Below, in pieces: positions 54,018-63,201 of a stretch of 64,000 nucleotides of DNA. Source of the DNA: Bradyrhizobium guangzhouense (GTDB lineage: Bacteria > Pseudomonadota > Alphaproteobacteria > Rhizobiales > Xanthobacteraceae); NCBI RefSeq assembly GCF_004114955.1, contig NZ_CP030053.1, positions 6,860,001 to 6,924,000 of the forward strand, read 5' to 3'. Every line of letters starts with the position of its first letter. Positions within the stretch are counted from its first letter, which is position 1. Below the pieces are notes generated by a model. That model was given only the letters and a program-made list of their open reading frames with translations, was not told where the DNA came from and did no database searches. The position numbers were made by a program, and so were the translations under genes.

Positions 54018-55706
54018 TTAAACCCGCGTCATATCGAATTTCGGCTTCTGGCCGCTGCCATAGCGGCGCAGTGCGCCTTCCTCGCCGACGGCGTTGGGGC
54101 GCTGGAAGATCCAGTTCTGCCAGGCGGTGAGGCGCGCGAAGATCTTTGATTCCATGGTCTCGGGGCCGACGAAGCGCAGGCTCGCTTCCATGCCGGTGAG
54201 GCTGTCGGGCGAGAAGCTGGCACGCTCCTCCAGGAACACGCGAACCTCGTCGTCCCAATCGATGTCGTCGAGCGCGAAGGTGACGAGGCCGAGCTCCTCG
54301 GCCTGCTCGGCGTCGAGCGCGGTGCCGAGCGTGGCTTCGGCGCGCTCGACATCGGCCGGATCGGCCTGGAAGCGCGACTCCAGCCGCGTCAGGCCATGGC
54401 TCATCGGATAGGGGCCGAAATTCATTGCCGACAATTCGATCGACGGCGGCGGCTGATTGTCACCCTGGCGGGTGCCGATCAGCATGTAGGAACGGTCGGC
54501 GGCGAAGACGAGCTCGGCGAGCGTGCCGGCAAAGCAGGAGCCGGGCTCGACCAGCGTCACCAGCGTGCGCGAGGTGACGTCGATGCGCTTGAGCACGCGC
54601 TTCCAATAGTGCCTGATCTCGTTGACCAGCCAATGCGCCTTGTTGGCTTCGAGGAAGGCGTCGCTGGCGAGCACATGGGCGCGGTCGCCATGGCTCTTGA
54701 AGACGAGCATCGCGATCTCGAGCTCGTTGATGCGCAGGTGCAGGATGGCATCGTCGAGTTCGCGCGCCACCTGCAACGGCCAGAACGACGCTCCTTGCGC
54801 CATCATGCCGTCGATGTCGGCCGGCGGAGCCGCCTCAGGCGCCTTGATCGAGATGGTGGCGATGCGCGCGGCGCGATCGATATCGACGGTGACGAAGCCG
54901 TAGCGAATGCTGGTCTCGTCGATCACGCGCTTGAGCGGAGAGAGCGTGATGCCCTTGCCGCTGCCGGCGCGCTTCGACTTTCCGGCGAACTCCTTGGCAC
55001 GCTCGACGATCCTGCCTTCCAGCTTGGAGTTCGGCGCGATCTCGTCGACCAGGCGCCACTGCACGGCGCGCTTGCCTTTCACGCCCTCCTCGATGGTGCA
55101 GAAGAAGTCGGCGTGGTCGCGGCGCACCTTGCGCTTGTCGACGACTCGGGTGAGCCCGCCGGTGCCCGGCAGCACCGCAAGCAGCGGCACTTCCGGCAGC
55201 GCGACGGCGGAGGCGCCATCGTCGGCGAGGATGATGTGGTCGGTCGCGAGCGCCAACTCGTAGCCGCCGCCGGCGGCCGAGCCGTTCACCACGGTGATGA
55301 AGCGCTGGCCGGAATTCTCGGAGGAATCTTCCATGCCGTTGCGGGTCTCGTTGGTGAACTTGCAGAAGTTCACCTTGTGCGCATGGGTCGAGCCCGCGAG
55401 CATGCGAATGTTGGCGCCGGCGCAGAACACGCGGTTCTTGGCCGAGCGCATCACCACGACCTTCACTTCAGGATGCTCGAAGCGCAGCCGCTGCACCGCG
55501 TCCGCCAGCTCGATGTCGACGCCGAGATCGTAGGAATTGAGCTTGAGCAGATAGCCCTCGAACAGGCCGCCATTCTCGTCGACGTCCATGGTGAGCGTCG
55601 CGACGTCACCGTCGACCGCAAGCTTCCAATGCTTGTAGCGGGACGGTTCGGTCTGGAAATCGATGAATGTCGCGCCGCCTGCGAGGCGCCGATCTTCGCC
55701 GGCCAT
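54018..55706 (-). CDS. boxC: 2,3-epoxybenzoyl-CoA dihydrolase BoxC
   Basis: A 562-residue crotonase-superfamily enzyme, started at the ATG at 55706; an in-frame codon at 55748 lies inside the presumed operator. The N-terminal crotonase part has NRVFCAGANIRMLAG and GSAAGGGYELALATDHIILAD. The second half is the BoxC-specific domain ending in WNQNIF-like ARLTAWQNWIFQRPNAVGEEGALRRYG. It opens the epoxide ring and releases formate to give a 3,4-dehydroadipyl-CoA semialdehyde. It is first in boxCB. Confidence 0.95.
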   Translation of the reverse strand: MAGEDRRLAGGATFIDFQTEPSRYKHWKLAVDGDVATLTMDVDENGGLFEGYLLKLNSYDLGVDIELADAVQRLRFEHPEVKVVVMRSAKNRVFCAGANIRMLAGSTHAHKVNFCKFTNETRNGMEDSSENSGQRFITVVNGSAAGGGYELALATDHIILADDGASAVALPEVPLLAVLPGTGGLTRVVDKRKVRRDHADFFCTIEEGVKGKRAVQWRLVDEIAPNSKLEGRIVERAKEFAGKSKRAGSGKGITLSPLKRVIDETSIRYGFVTVDIDRAARIATISIKAPEAAPPADIDGMMAQGASFWPLQVARELDDAILHLRINELEIAMLVFKSHGDRAHVLASDAFLEANKAHWLVNEIRHYWKRVLKRIDVTSRTLVTLVEPGSCFAGTLAELVFAADRSYMLIGTRQGDNQPPPSIELSAMNFGPYPMSHGLTRLESRFQADPADVERAEATLGTALDAEQAEELGLVTFALDDIDWDDEVRVFLEERASFSPDSLTGMEASLRFVGPETMESKIFARLTAWQNWIFQRPNAVGEEGALRRYGSGQKPKFDMTRV

Positions 55707-55743
55707 GGGCCACCCCTGAGCTTGTCTTGGTTCTACCGTTAGA

Positions 55744-55816
55744 TGCACAATAGTGCATATTCAGGAGCGCGTCTAGCCCTCGTTGGTCAACATATGCACT
55801 TTGCTTCATGAAAGTG
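55744..55816 (-). promoter_or_regulatory. Candidate BoxR operator region upstream of boxC
   Basis: Three TGCA boxes (55744, 55754, 55795) and an inverted repeat CACTTT-N8-AAAGTG (55797-55816) lie in the 111-base gap before boxC. The first two TGCA form TGCA-N6-TGCA. BzdR/BoxR-type regulators are known to use TGCA repeats. The 20-base inverted-repeat segment matches 16 of 20 positions at 58855-58874 before boxR and the ligase gene. Confidence 0.6.
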
Positions 55817-55817
55817 T

Positions 55818-56342
55818 CTACGATCGCACGATAGCGCCGAGTGCGATCCAGTCGGCCTTGGTCAGCTGGGTCCGGCCGAGCTTGGCCTGGAGCAGCGCCG
55901 TCAGCGCCGGCACTGGAAAGCTCTCGACAAAGCCATCGCCGCTAGAGGACACCTTGCGCGCGCTCAGCGCCCGCAACTCGGTCAGCGCCTCGCCGAACAG
56001 CCTCGTAGCCGAATGCGCCTTCTGCATGCGCAGCCTCAAGTTCGCGTTGGCGACGTGGACGCAGGCCCGCAGCAAAATACGCTCGCGGCCGCCTTGCGGG
56101 GCCGCGGCCCACAGCGCCTCCAGCACCTCCTGCGATTCCCAGAAATAGCCGCGGTCGTTCAATGCGAGCCCATAGCGCAGCGCCGGATGGCGTGCCGGCA
56201 CGTAGCCGCGGAAGGCCGGAGGCACCAGCGCCTTGGCCAGATCAAGCGTCTCGTAATCCGCATCGCCCGCGCCGGCTTCGCCCGGCAAATGGGCCCATCG
56301 CGGCCATGGCAGCGGGCCACTCGCATGTGAAGGCACATTCAT
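55818..56342 (-). CDS. DUF309-type small helical protein
   Basis: A 174-residue protein. The block GYFWESQEVLEALWAAAPQGGRERILLRACVHVANANLRLRMQ is the conserved DUF309 core, with a helical pair carrying W-E and H residues. The biochemical role of the family is unknown. It begins 18 bases after the alpha/beta hydrolase stop, in the middle of the box cluster, and so is likely co-expressed with benzoate degradation. Codon use is like its neighbours. Confidence 0.7.
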   Translation of the reverse strand: MNVPSHASGPLPWPRWAHLPGEAGAGDADYETLDLAKALVPPAFRGYVPARHPALRYGLALNDRGYFWESQEVLEALWAAAPQGGRERILLRACVHVANANLRLRMQKAHSATRLFGEALTELRALSARKVSSSGDGFVESFPVPALTALLQAKLGRTQLTKADWIALGAIVRS

Positions 56343-56360
56343 GGATGTGCCCCCGCATGG

Positions 56361-57179
56361 TCATGCCGCGTGTCCCCGGAGTCCCTGATCGTCGCGCAGG
56401 GCCGCTCTTGCAAATTGCTCAATCGCGTCAAGCGTCACCCCTGGCGCTTCACGATGCGGGGAATGGCCCGCGTCTGAAATAATTTTTGGATCTACCGGAC
56501 AATAGCACTCTTCCTGCGCGATTTCGACCTGCCGCAGGGTCCCATATTGATCGTCGCTTCCCTGCACGACGAGGACGGGAACGCGGACATAGGCCAGATA
56601 TTCCGAGATGTCCCAGTCGCGGAATTTCGGGTCGAGCCAAGCGCCGTTCCAGCCATAGAAGGCGTTGTCGACGTCCTTGTGCCAGCGCGCGAGCTTTGCC
56701 CTGAGGTCAGTGGTCTCATAGGTGGCCTTGATCGCGGCAATGGATATCACCGAGACGTCCTCGACGATGAAATGCGGCGCGATCAGCGCGATGCCTTGCA
56801 GGCGATGATCCTGGTGTGAACCGGCATAGATCGCCGCGATCGAGCCGCCGTCGGAATGGCCGAGCAAGAGGCCGCGGCTGAAGGGGATCGCGTCGAGCAC
56901 CTTCGGCAGCACGTCCAGCGCCTCGCGGTGCATGTAATCGAGCGGCCGCGGCAATGCGACCGGGCTCGACTGTCCGTAGCCCGCGCGCGAATAGGCGAAG
57001 ATACCGGCTCCGGTCGCCTGCTGAAGCTTTTGCGGGAAATCGCCCCAGAGTCCGACGGAGCCGAGGCCTTCATGCAGCATGACGATGGTGGGTGCGTCGG
57101 CGACCTGTGGCGCCAGCCAGGCGTATTCGAGGCTGGCGCTGCCGATGCTGAGGAAGCCGTTGGCGGCGAGTTTGGTCAT
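56361..57179 (-). CDS. Alpha/beta hydrolase of the box cluster
   Basis: A 272-residue enzyme. The nucleophile Ser109 sits in LLGHSDGGSIA; the oxyanion loop is MLHEGLGSVGLW and the catalytic His is in ISDAGHSPHREAP. The second G-x-S-x-G position is Asp, so this is the GHSDGG subgroup often found with box genes. It may hydrolyse a CoA thioester or lactone made in the pathway, for instance freeing trapped intermediates; that is inference. It lies between the ligase and DUF309 genes. Confidence 0.82.
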   Translation of the reverse strand: MTKLAANGFLSIGSASLEYAWLAPQVADAPTIVMLHEGLGSVGLWGDFPQKLQQATGAGIFAYSRAGYGQSSPVALPRPLDYMHREALDVLPKVLDAIPFSRGLLLGHSDGGSIAAIYAGSHQDHRLQGIALIAPHFIVEDVSVISIAAIKATYETTDLRAKLARWHKDVDNAFYGWNGAWLDPKFRDWDISEYLAYVRVPVLVVQGSDDQYGTLRQVEIAQEECYCPVDPKIISDAGHSPHREAPGVTLDAIEQFARAALRDDQGLRGHAA

Positions 57180-57198
57180 TTCTGCGCTCTTCTCTCTC

Positions 57199-57235
57199 CG
57201 TCATCATGCCCGGGCTTGACCCGGCCACGACGACT
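57199..57235. repeat. Short palindromic intergenic repeat
   Basis: Hairpin sequence CGTCATCATGCCCGGGCTTGACCCGG lies between the ligase and hydrolase genes. It resembles the left half of the family 1 repeats and may be a solo half-unit. Confidence 0.5.
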
Positions 57236-57240
57236 CATTG

Positions 57241-58815
57241 CTAGTTCGCACCTTCCCGCAACTTGAACCGCTGGATCTTTCCCGTCGCAGTCTTCGGCAG
57301 CGAGTCCACCACGTCGATCCAGCGCGGATATTTCCACGGGCCGATCTTCTGCTTGACGTGCTCCTTCAGCATCTCCTGCAAATGCGTCGTCTGTGCGCCC
57401 GGGCGCAGCACGACGAAGGCCTTCGGCTTCAACAGGCCTTCGGGATCGGCTTCGGGCACGACGGCGGCGTCCAGCACCGCGGGATGCGTGATCAGTGCGC
57501 TCTCGACCTCGAAAGGCGAGACCCAGATGCCGGAGACCTTGAACATGTCGTCGGCACGACCACAGAAGGTGTAGCGGCCCTCGGCATCGCGGACATATTT
57601 GTCGCCGGTGCGCGTCCATGGGCCTTCAAAAGTGCGTCGGCTTTTGTGACGCTGATTCCAATAGCCCTCGCCGGCGGAGGGCGCATCGACCAGGAGCTCG
57701 CCGACCTCGCCGTCGGCGACATCTTGACCAGCCTCATTGACCAGCCGCACCGCATAGCCCGGCACCGGCTTGCCCGAAGAGCCGTATTTGATGTCGCCGG
57801 GCGCATTCGACAGAAAGATGTGCAACAGCTCGGTCGAGCCGACGCCATCGAGAATGTCGACACCGAAGCGCGATTTCCAACTGTTGCCGACGGACTCCGG
57901 CAGCGCCTCGCCGGCCGAAGTGCAGATGCGCAGAGCCTTGCCGCCGCGCTCGCTCTTCATGGTCTCGTCGTTCAGCATCGCCGCGAACAAGGTCGGCACA
58001 CCATAGAAGATCGACGGATTGAACCTGTTCATCAGGTCGAACATGCGCGCCGGCGTCGGGCGCTCGCTGTTGAGGATCACGCTGGCGCCCACAGACATCG
58101 GGAAGGTCAGCGCGTTGCCGAGGCCATAGGCAAAGAACAATTTTGCCGCGGACAGGCAAACGTCGCCCTCGCGGATGCCGAGCACCTGCTTGGCGTAGGT
58201 GTCCGCGGTCGCCTGCAAATTCGAATGAATGTGACGCACACCCTTTGGCATGCCGGTCGAGCCGGACGAATAGAGCCAAAACGCGGGCTCGTCCGGATGC
58301 GTCGCGGCGGTGGTGAACTTGTCGCTCTCGCCTGCGATTTCTTCCGCGAGCTGCTTGTGGCCGTTTTGCTTGGCGCCGGAGACCACGACATGCTCGAGAT
58401 CAGGCATGCGGCCGACCACGTCCTTGATGACAGGATAGAGCGCTTCGGACACGAACAACACGCGGGCGCGGCAATCGGCGAGGATGTAGGCGTATTGATC
58501 CGCGGTCAGCAGCGTGTTGAGCGGCACCGGCACGATGCCGGCGCGGATCGCGCCCAGAAACACGATCGGGAAATCGACCGTATCGAGCATGATCATCGCC
58601 ACACGCTCCTCGCGGCGGACGCCGAGCCGGCGCATCATGTTGGCAGCACGGCGGGTCTGTTGCTGGAGCTCGCCATAGGTGAGCCGCGACACGGTATCGT
58701 CGAAGGCGAGCTTGCCTCCCCTGCCCTCCTCGACGTTTCGGTCGAGCAGCCAGGTCACCGCGTTGTAGGATCCCTCGCTCACGGTCGTCTCCCCGAATTT
58801 AGAATTATAATTCAT
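57241..58815 (-). CDS. bclA: Benzoate--CoA ligase
   Basis: A 524-residue AMP-forming ligase, started at the ATG at 58815. The P-loop-like motif YSSGSTGMPKGV, the motif FYGVPTLFAAML and the C-terminal PKTATGKIQRFKLRE with catalytic Lys are all present. It activates benzoate to benzoyl-CoA, the entry to the BoxB/BoxC steps. It is divergent from boxR and first in the minus-strand unit. The name bclA is used for its homologues; close relatives such as 4-hydroxybenzoate ligase cannot be wholly excluded. Confidence 0.9.
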   Translation of the reverse strand: MNYNSKFGETTVSEGSYNAVTWLLDRNVEEGRGGKLAFDDTVSRLTYGELQQQTRRAANMMRRLGVRREERVAMIMLDTVDFPIVFLGAIRAGIVPVPLNTLLTADQYAYILADCRARVLFVSEALYPVIKDVVGRMPDLEHVVVSGAKQNGHKQLAEEIAGESDKFTTAATHPDEPAFWLYSSGSTGMPKGVRHIHSNLQATADTYAKQVLGIREGDVCLSAAKLFFAYGLGNALTFPMSVGASVILNSERPTPARMFDLMNRFNPSIFYGVPTLFAAMLNDETMKSERGGKALRICTSAGEALPESVGNSWKSRFGVDILDGVGSTELLHIFLSNAPGDIKYGSSGKPVPGYAVRLVNEAGQDVADGEVGELLVDAPSAGEGYWNQRHKSRRTFEGPWTRTGDKYVRDAEGRYTFCGRADDMFKVSGIWVSPFEVESALITHPAVLDAAVVPEADPEGLLKPKAFVVLRPGAQTTHLQEMLKEHVKQKIGPWKYPRWIDVVDSLPKTATGKIQRFKLREGAN

Positions 58816-58854
58816 AGAAAGACACTGCGACAGCTTGCTGTCAATGCTATCTGG

Positions 58855-58874
58855 CACTATGTTTCATTAAAGCG
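58855..58874. promoter_or_regulatory. Candidate operator between bclA and boxR
   Basis: The segment CACTATGTTTCATTAAAG plus CG matches 16 of 20 bases of the inverted-repeat site before boxC (55797-55816), sharing CACT, TTCAT and AAAG. It lies 30 bases before the boxR start in an 88-base divergent gap. A BoxR autoregulatory site is the simplest reading. Confidence 0.55.
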
Positions 58875-58903
58875 CGCCGCAGGACCTCCTGTAAAGAAGC
58901 CCC

Positions 58904-59812
58904 ATGACCGACAGTCCCGACGCCGAATCCCGCTTTCTCGAACAGCTCGGCCAGCGCGTGCGCACCATGCGCGCGCTGCGCGGCATGTCGCGAAAAGTGC
59001 TCGCCAGGGTATCAGGAATTTCGGAGCGCTACATCGCGCAGCTCGAGAGCGGCAAGGGCAATGTGTCCATCGTTCTGTTGCGCCGCGTCTCCGATGCGAT
59101 GGGCGCGCATCTCGAAGACCTGCTGCCCTCGGCCGATCCGACGCCGGACTGGCAGATGTTTCGCGACCTCCTGCGCAAGGCGACGCCGGCGCAGATTGCG
59201 CAAGCCAAAGACCTGCTCGCCGGGGGCAGCGCGTCAGCGCCGCGACGCGCGCCTTTCTGCGGCATCGCGCTGATTGGCTTGCGCGGAGCCGGCAAGTCCA
59301 CGCTTGGGCGAATGCTGGCGAAGAAGATCGGCTGGAGTTTCGTCGAGCTCAACAAGGAGGTCGAGCAGCAGAACGGCCTCTCGGTCGCCGAGATCATCGC
59401 GCTCTACGGCCAGGAAGGTTTTAGGCGCATGGAGCAGGCGGCCCTCCAGCAGCTGCTTGCCCGCAACGAGCTGATGGTGCTGGCGACCGGCGGCGGCATC
59501 GTCTCCGAGCCTTTGACCTTCGACCAGATCCTGACGTCGTTCTACACGATCTGGCTGAAGGCCGAACCGGAAGAGCACATGGCGCGCGTGCGCCGCCAGG
59601 GCGATCTCCGCCCGATGGCTGATGATCGCTCCGCAATGGCGGAGCTGCGCAACATCCTGCTCAGCCGCGAGCCGCTGTATTCGCGCGCGGCGGCGGTGGT
59701 GGATACGGCGGGATTGTCGGTCGATGCGGCAGCGGCAAGACTGATCGATGCGGTGAGGCCGGTGCTGCAGAACGAAGCACGCAGCTTCGGGCTGCGCAGT
59801 GTGGCGCTGTAG
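58904..59812 (+). CDS. boxR: Benzoate pathway regulator BoxR (HTH plus shikimate-kinase-like domain)
   Basis: A 302-residue protein. Residues 12-72 are an HTH_3 domain (LGQRVRTMRALRGMSRKVLARVSGISERYIAQLESGK). Residues 118-290 resemble shikimate kinase with P-loop GLRGAGKST at 125-133 and GGGIVSEPLTF. This fusion defines the BzdR/BoxR regulators that repress box/bzd operons and are released by benzoyl-CoA bound to the kinase-like domain. It is divergent from bclA and probably controls it and boxCB. Confidence 0.95.
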   Translation: MTDSPDAESRFLEQLGQRVRTMRALRGMSRKVLARVSGISERYIAQLESGKGNVSIVLLRRVSDAMGAHLEDLLPSADPTPDWQMFRDLLRKATPAQIAQAKDLLAGGSASAPRRAPFCGIALIGLRGAGKSTLGRMLAKKIGWSFVELNKEVEQQNGLSVAEIIALYGQEGFRRMEQAALQQLLARNELMVLATGGGIVSEPLTFDQILTSFYTIWLKAEPEEHMARVRRQGDLRPMADDRSAMAELRNILLSREPLYSRAAAVVDTAGLSVDAAAARLIDAVRPVLQNEARSFGLRSVAL

Positions 59813-59836
59813 ACCTCGCGGCATCCAAATCCTCCC

Positions 59837-59887
59837 CTGTCGTCCCGGACAAGCGCGCCACAAGCGCGCGCAGATCCGGGACGACAG
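59837..59887. repeat. Hairpin repeat downstream of boxR
   Basis: The arms CTGTCGTCCCGGA and TCCGGGACGACAG pair perfectly around inner GCGCG inverted stretches. It ends the boxR transcript region and resembles common rhizobial intergenic palindromes. Confidence 0.75.
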
Positions 59888-59952
59888 AGGAGTTTGTGGG
59901 TGCACCACAATGTCACTATATCAGCGCTGAGCGGCAATAATTGGGACCAGCA

Positions 59953-60348
59953 ATGACCGATAGCGACGTCACCATCTCCATGTTCGAGCGCATCGGCGGC
60001 CGTGCAACGATCGACCTTCTGGTCGACCGCTTCTACGATCGTATGGACACGCTGCCGGAGGCGAAGGTGATCCGCACCATGCATGCGGACGATCTCGGTC
60101 TGATCAGGGACGTCCTGAAGCGCTATCTGACGGAATGGACCGGCGGCCCGAAGCTCTATACTCCCGAAAAGGGCCATCCGCGGCTGCGACAGCGGCATAT
60201 CGGCTTTGCCATCGGCGATGCCGAGCGCGACGCGTGGCTGCTCTGCATGCGCGGCGCGATGGAGGAGACCGTCGCCGACCTCGCTGCACGGCAAGACCTC
60301 GACAAGGCGATATCGGGCCTTGCCGACTGGATGCGCAACCGGACGTGA
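59953..60348 (+). CDS. Group II truncated hemoglobin
   Basis: A 131-residue globin, started at the ATG at 59953. The pattern MFERIGGRATIDLLVDRFYDRMDTLPEAKVIRTMHADDL, then YLTEWTGGPKLYTPEKGHPRLRQRHIGFAIG with proximal His, and W in ERDAWLLCM fits the trHbO group. They bind O2 or NO. It sits between boxR and a PRC-barrel gene; an oxygen-supply role for the oxygenase is possible but only by location. Confidence 0.9.
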   Translation: MTDSDVTISMFERIGGRATIDLLVDRFYDRMDTLPEAKVIRTMHADDLGLIRDVLKRYLTEWTGGPKLYTPEKGHPRLRQRHIGFAIGDAERDAWLLCMRGAMEETVADLAARQDLDKAISGLADWMRNRT

Positions 60349-60385
60349 GGCCGCTCACCGGGCGTGGCCGATACTTCGGACGCGG

Positions 60386-60718
60386 CTAGATCGACCAGTA
60401 ATTCGGATGCTGGTAGGCCCGCGAGCGGTCGCCCCAGTCGAACTCCTCGCCATCGAACTCGCAGGGGCCGCTGGTCAGTTGCTCCGGCGTCAGCTCGACC
60501 TGGAAGGCCTGACGGCCCGTATCATATTTCAGTGCGCTCCACTGCACCGGGTAATGGTGATGCGTCCCGAGCAAGCCGCCGGTCTTGACCACGGCGTAGG
60601 CGACCGTTCCGCTCACCTTGTCGAGCATCAACCGCTCGATCGTGCCGAGCTTGGTGCCGTCACAGCCATAAACAGCGACGTGCTGCACGCGATCACTGGG
60701 AACCATGGTGTGTTGCAT
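60386..60718 (-). CDS. PRC-barrel domain protein
   Basis: A 110-residue protein, started at the ATG at 60718. The PRC-barrel core VAVYGCDGTKLGTIERLMLDKVSGTVAYAVVKTGGLLG ... HHYPVQWSALKYD is clear. These small beta-barrels occur in reaction-centre H subunits and RimM, but stand-alone copies in soil bacteria are mostly stress-linked and uncharacterised. Convergent with the hemoglobin gene; a palindromic repeat precedes it. Confidence 0.85.
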   Translation of the reverse strand: MQHTMVPSDRVQHVAVYGCDGTKLGTIERLMLDKVSGTVAYAVVKTGGLLGTHHHYPVQWSALKYDTGRQAFQVELTPEQLTSGPCEFDGEEFDWGDRSRAYQHPNYWSI

Positions 60719-60768
60719 GGCGTGCTCCCTGGTCTTGGATGGCGCACATGATAGCACAGCGGCGCAAT

Positions 60769-60882
60769 GCAGGGTGGGTTAGCGCCAGCGTAACCCACCT
60801 CTTTAGCTCCCGCGGTGCGAGAAGTGGTGGGTTACGCCGAGCGACTACGCTTCGCGCAGCCGCACGGCTAATCCACCCCACA
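60769..60882. repeat. Palindromic intergenic repeat, family 2 (long form)
   Basis: The segments GGGTGGGTTAGCGCCAGCGTAACCCACC and GGTGGGTTACGCC ... GGCTAATCCACCCC make nested hairpins around a short spacer. Related to 31829-31893. It fills the gap between the PRC-barrel and IclR genes. Confidence 0.75.
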
Positions 60883-60885
60883 AGC

Positions 60886-61719
60886 CTACAGCAATAGCGA
60901 CCGCACCTCCTCCGCCCCATCGCGCAGCAGCGGCAGGAAGCGATCGATCAGTTCCTGCGCCGGCACGCGATCGACATGGGCGCCCATGTTGATGGCCGCG
61001 ACGATCACACCGTCGTATCGGCGCACCGGCACCGAGATCGAGCGAAAATGCGGCTCGGCCTCGCGGTCGACCAGCGAATAGCCTTGCGCGCGGTCCGCGA
61101 CGATGCGCGCCAGCAGCGCCTTGGGATCGGTCACCGTCCGCGGCGTCAGCGCCTCGCGTTTCGTCTTTGTCAGGCGCGCGAGCAGATCGGAATCGTCGAG
61201 CTGACTAAGCATGGCTCGGCCGACCGAGGTGCAGAAGGCCGGAAGCCGATAGCCGATCTCCAACCCGCCGGAGAACATCCGCGCCGGACTGCTGCGCGCG
61301 ATGAACACGACGTCGTCGCCGTCGAGCACCGCGAGCGAGGAGATTTCGTTGGCCGCGGTCGCGACCCGATCGAGCATGGGTTGCACGACCGTAACGAGCT
61401 GGTTGGAACGCAAATACGACGCTGCCAGCGTCAGCACATGCGGGGTCAGCGAGAACAGCTTTCCGTCGCCGCCGACAAAGCCGCCACGCTGGAGCGTGAA
61501 CAGCATGCGTCGCGCGGTGGCACGCGGCAGCTCGGCGGCACGGGCGAGATCGCTGAGGGTCATCGGACCTGTATTGGTGCCGAAACATTGCAGCAGCCGC
61601 AGACCGCGATCGAGGGCTTCGACGAAATCCGTCGCACGCTCGTCCGTCTCGCTCCGCTTCACCTTGGGCATCGGTTCCGGCTCATCTGCAAAATAGTGCT
61701 TGCTGCCGGTCCCAGGCAT
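60886..61719 (-). CDS. IclR-family transcriptional regulator
   Basis: A 277-residue protein, started at the ATG at 61719. Residues 30-90 hold the winged helix (ALDRGLRLLQCFGTNTGPMTLSDLARAAELPRATARRMLFTLQRGG). The C-terminal effector domain has SSPARMFSGGLEIGYRLPAFCTSVGRAML and YDGVIVAAINMGAH. PcaR/PobR-like members sense aromatic acids. It is divergent from the Rieske oxygenase gene with 66 bases between, so it very likely controls that gene. Confidence 0.92.
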   Translation of the reverse strand: MPGTGSKHYFADEPEPMPKVKRSETDERATDFVEALDRGLRLLQCFGTNTGPMTLSDLARAAELPRATARRMLFTLQRGGFVGGDGKLFSLTPHVLTLAASYLRSNQLVTVVQPMLDRVATAANEISSLAVLDGDDVVFIARSSPARMFSGGLEIGYRLPAFCTSVGRAMLSQLDDSDLLARLTKTKREALTPRTVTDPKALLARIVADRAQGYSLVDREAEPHFRSISVPVRRYDGVIVAAINMGAHVDRVPAQELIDRFLPLLRDGAEEVRSLLL

Positions 61720-61785
61720 GTCATAATTCGCCCATTCGTTCAATAGGCGAACACAACGCACTCCGCAAATAAGGACGCGACCGCC

Positions 61786-63144
61786 ATGATGAGCCAGGAG
61801 CAGAACGACCTGATCACCCGCACCGGGCCGAAGGCCCCCTGCGGCAAGCTGATGCGGAGCTACTGGCAACCGGCGGCGCTGGTCGACGAGCTCGAGGGCG
61901 AACGGCCGATCCGTCCCGTCAAACTGCTTGGCGAGAACCTAGTGTTGTTCCGCGACGAGCAGGGACGCTACGGCCTGATCGACCGCCACTGCGCGCATCG
62001 CGGCGCCGACCTCGCCTTCGGGCGGCTCGAACATGGCGGCCTGCGCTGCGCCTTCCATGGCTGGCTGTTCGACGCATCGGGGCAGTGCATCGAGACGCCG
62101 GCGGAGCCGAAGGATTCAAAGCTCTGCCAGAACATCCGCCAGCGCTCTTATCCCGTGGTGGAGAAGAGTGGCATCCTCTGGGCTTACCTTGGCGAAGGCG
62201 AGCCGCCGGCATTCCCTGAGATCGACTGCTTCGTCGCGCCCGGCACCCACACCTTTGCTTTCAAGGGTCACATGGCCTGCAACTGGCTGCAGGCGCTGGA
62301 GGTCGGCATCGATCCCGCGCACGCCTCCTATCTGCATCGCTTCTTCGAGGACGAGGACACATCGACCGCCTACGGCAAGCAGTTCCGCGGCGCGTCGGCC
62401 GGCTCGGACATGCCGATGACGAGAATCCTGCGCGAATACGATCGCCCGATCATCAATGTCGAGCATACCGAATATGGCCTTCGGCTGATCGCGCTGCGCG
62501 AGATCGACGAGGAGCGCACCCATGTGCGCGTCACCAACCAGCTGTTCCCGCACGGCTTCGTCATTCCCATGAGCACGGAGATGACGATCACGCAGTGGCA
62601 CGTGCCTCTCGATGACGAGAACTGCTACTGGTACGCGATCTTCACCAGCTATTCGAACCCGGTCGACAAGAAAAAGATGCGTGACCAACGGCTCGAGCTC
62701 TATGAGCTGCCCGACTACATCTCGCGGAAGAACCGCAGCAACGATTACGGCTTCGATCCGCACGAGCAGCAGACCGCGACCTATACCGGCATGGGCACCG
62801 ACATCAACGTACACGACCAGTGGGCGGTGGAGTCGATGGGCGCGATCCAGGACCGCACCAAGGAGCATCTCGGCTCGAGCGACAAGGCGATCGTGCAGTA
62901 TCGCCGCCTGCTGCGGCAGGAGATCGAGAAGGTCGGCGGCGGCGAGAAGCCGATGCTGTTTTTGGACGAGGCCAGTGCGCGCAGCATCCAGGGCCCGGCG
63001 ACGATGGACGGCATCGGGCCGACCCGCGGCTGGGAGACCTACTGGATGGAAGTCGACGTCAAGCGGCGCCGCGGCGCGCCGTGGACCGCGCCGGTGCCGA
63101 AGGAGATCGCGGATAACGTGCATCGGCTGACGGCGGCGGAATAA
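61786..63144 (+). CDS. Rieske non-haem iron oxygenase, alpha subunit
   Basis: A 452-residue protein. The Rieske cluster ligands are Cys69, His71, Cys88 and His91 (CAHRGADLAFGRLEHGGLRCAFHGW). The mononuclear iron site D-x-x-H-x-x-x-x-H is in VGIDPAHASYLHRFF. It belongs to the single-component-alpha group related to phthalate/vanillate-type oxygenases that need a separate reductase. No reductase or beta subunit is next to it. Together with the IclR gene and the glutamine-synthetase-like gene it may form an aromatic amine or acid pathway. Confidence 0.9.
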   Translation: MMSQEQNDLITRTGPKAPCGKLMRSYWQPAALVDELEGERPIRPVKLLGENLVLFRDEQGRYGLIDRHCAHRGADLAFGRLEHGGLRCAFHGWLFDASGQCIETPAEPKDSKLCQNIRQRSYPVVEKSGILWAYLGEGEPPAFPEIDCFVAPGTHTFAFKGHMACNWLQALEVGIDPAHASYLHRFFEDEDTSTAYGKQFRGASAGSDMPMTRILREYDRPIINVEHTEYGLRLIALREIDEERTHVRVTNQLFPHGFVIPMSTEMTITQWHVPLDDENCYWYAIFTSYSNPVDKKKMRDQRLELYELPDYISRKNRSNDYGFDPHEQQTATYTGMGTDINVHDQWAVESMGAIQDRTKEHLGSSDKAIVQYRRLLRQEIEKVGGGEKPMLFLDEASARSIQGPATMDGIGPTRGWETYWMEVDVKRRRGAPWTAPVPKEIADNVHRLTAAE

Positions 63145-63201
63145 CAATGCCATTCGCCGCCAACCGGAGCGAGTTGAGACGGCGTCTCCACAAATTCTAC
63201 C

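Noticed and set aside
54396..55742. A plus-strand frame of 448 codons.
   Set aside because: It is the shadow of boxC on the opposite strand and has no domain pattern.
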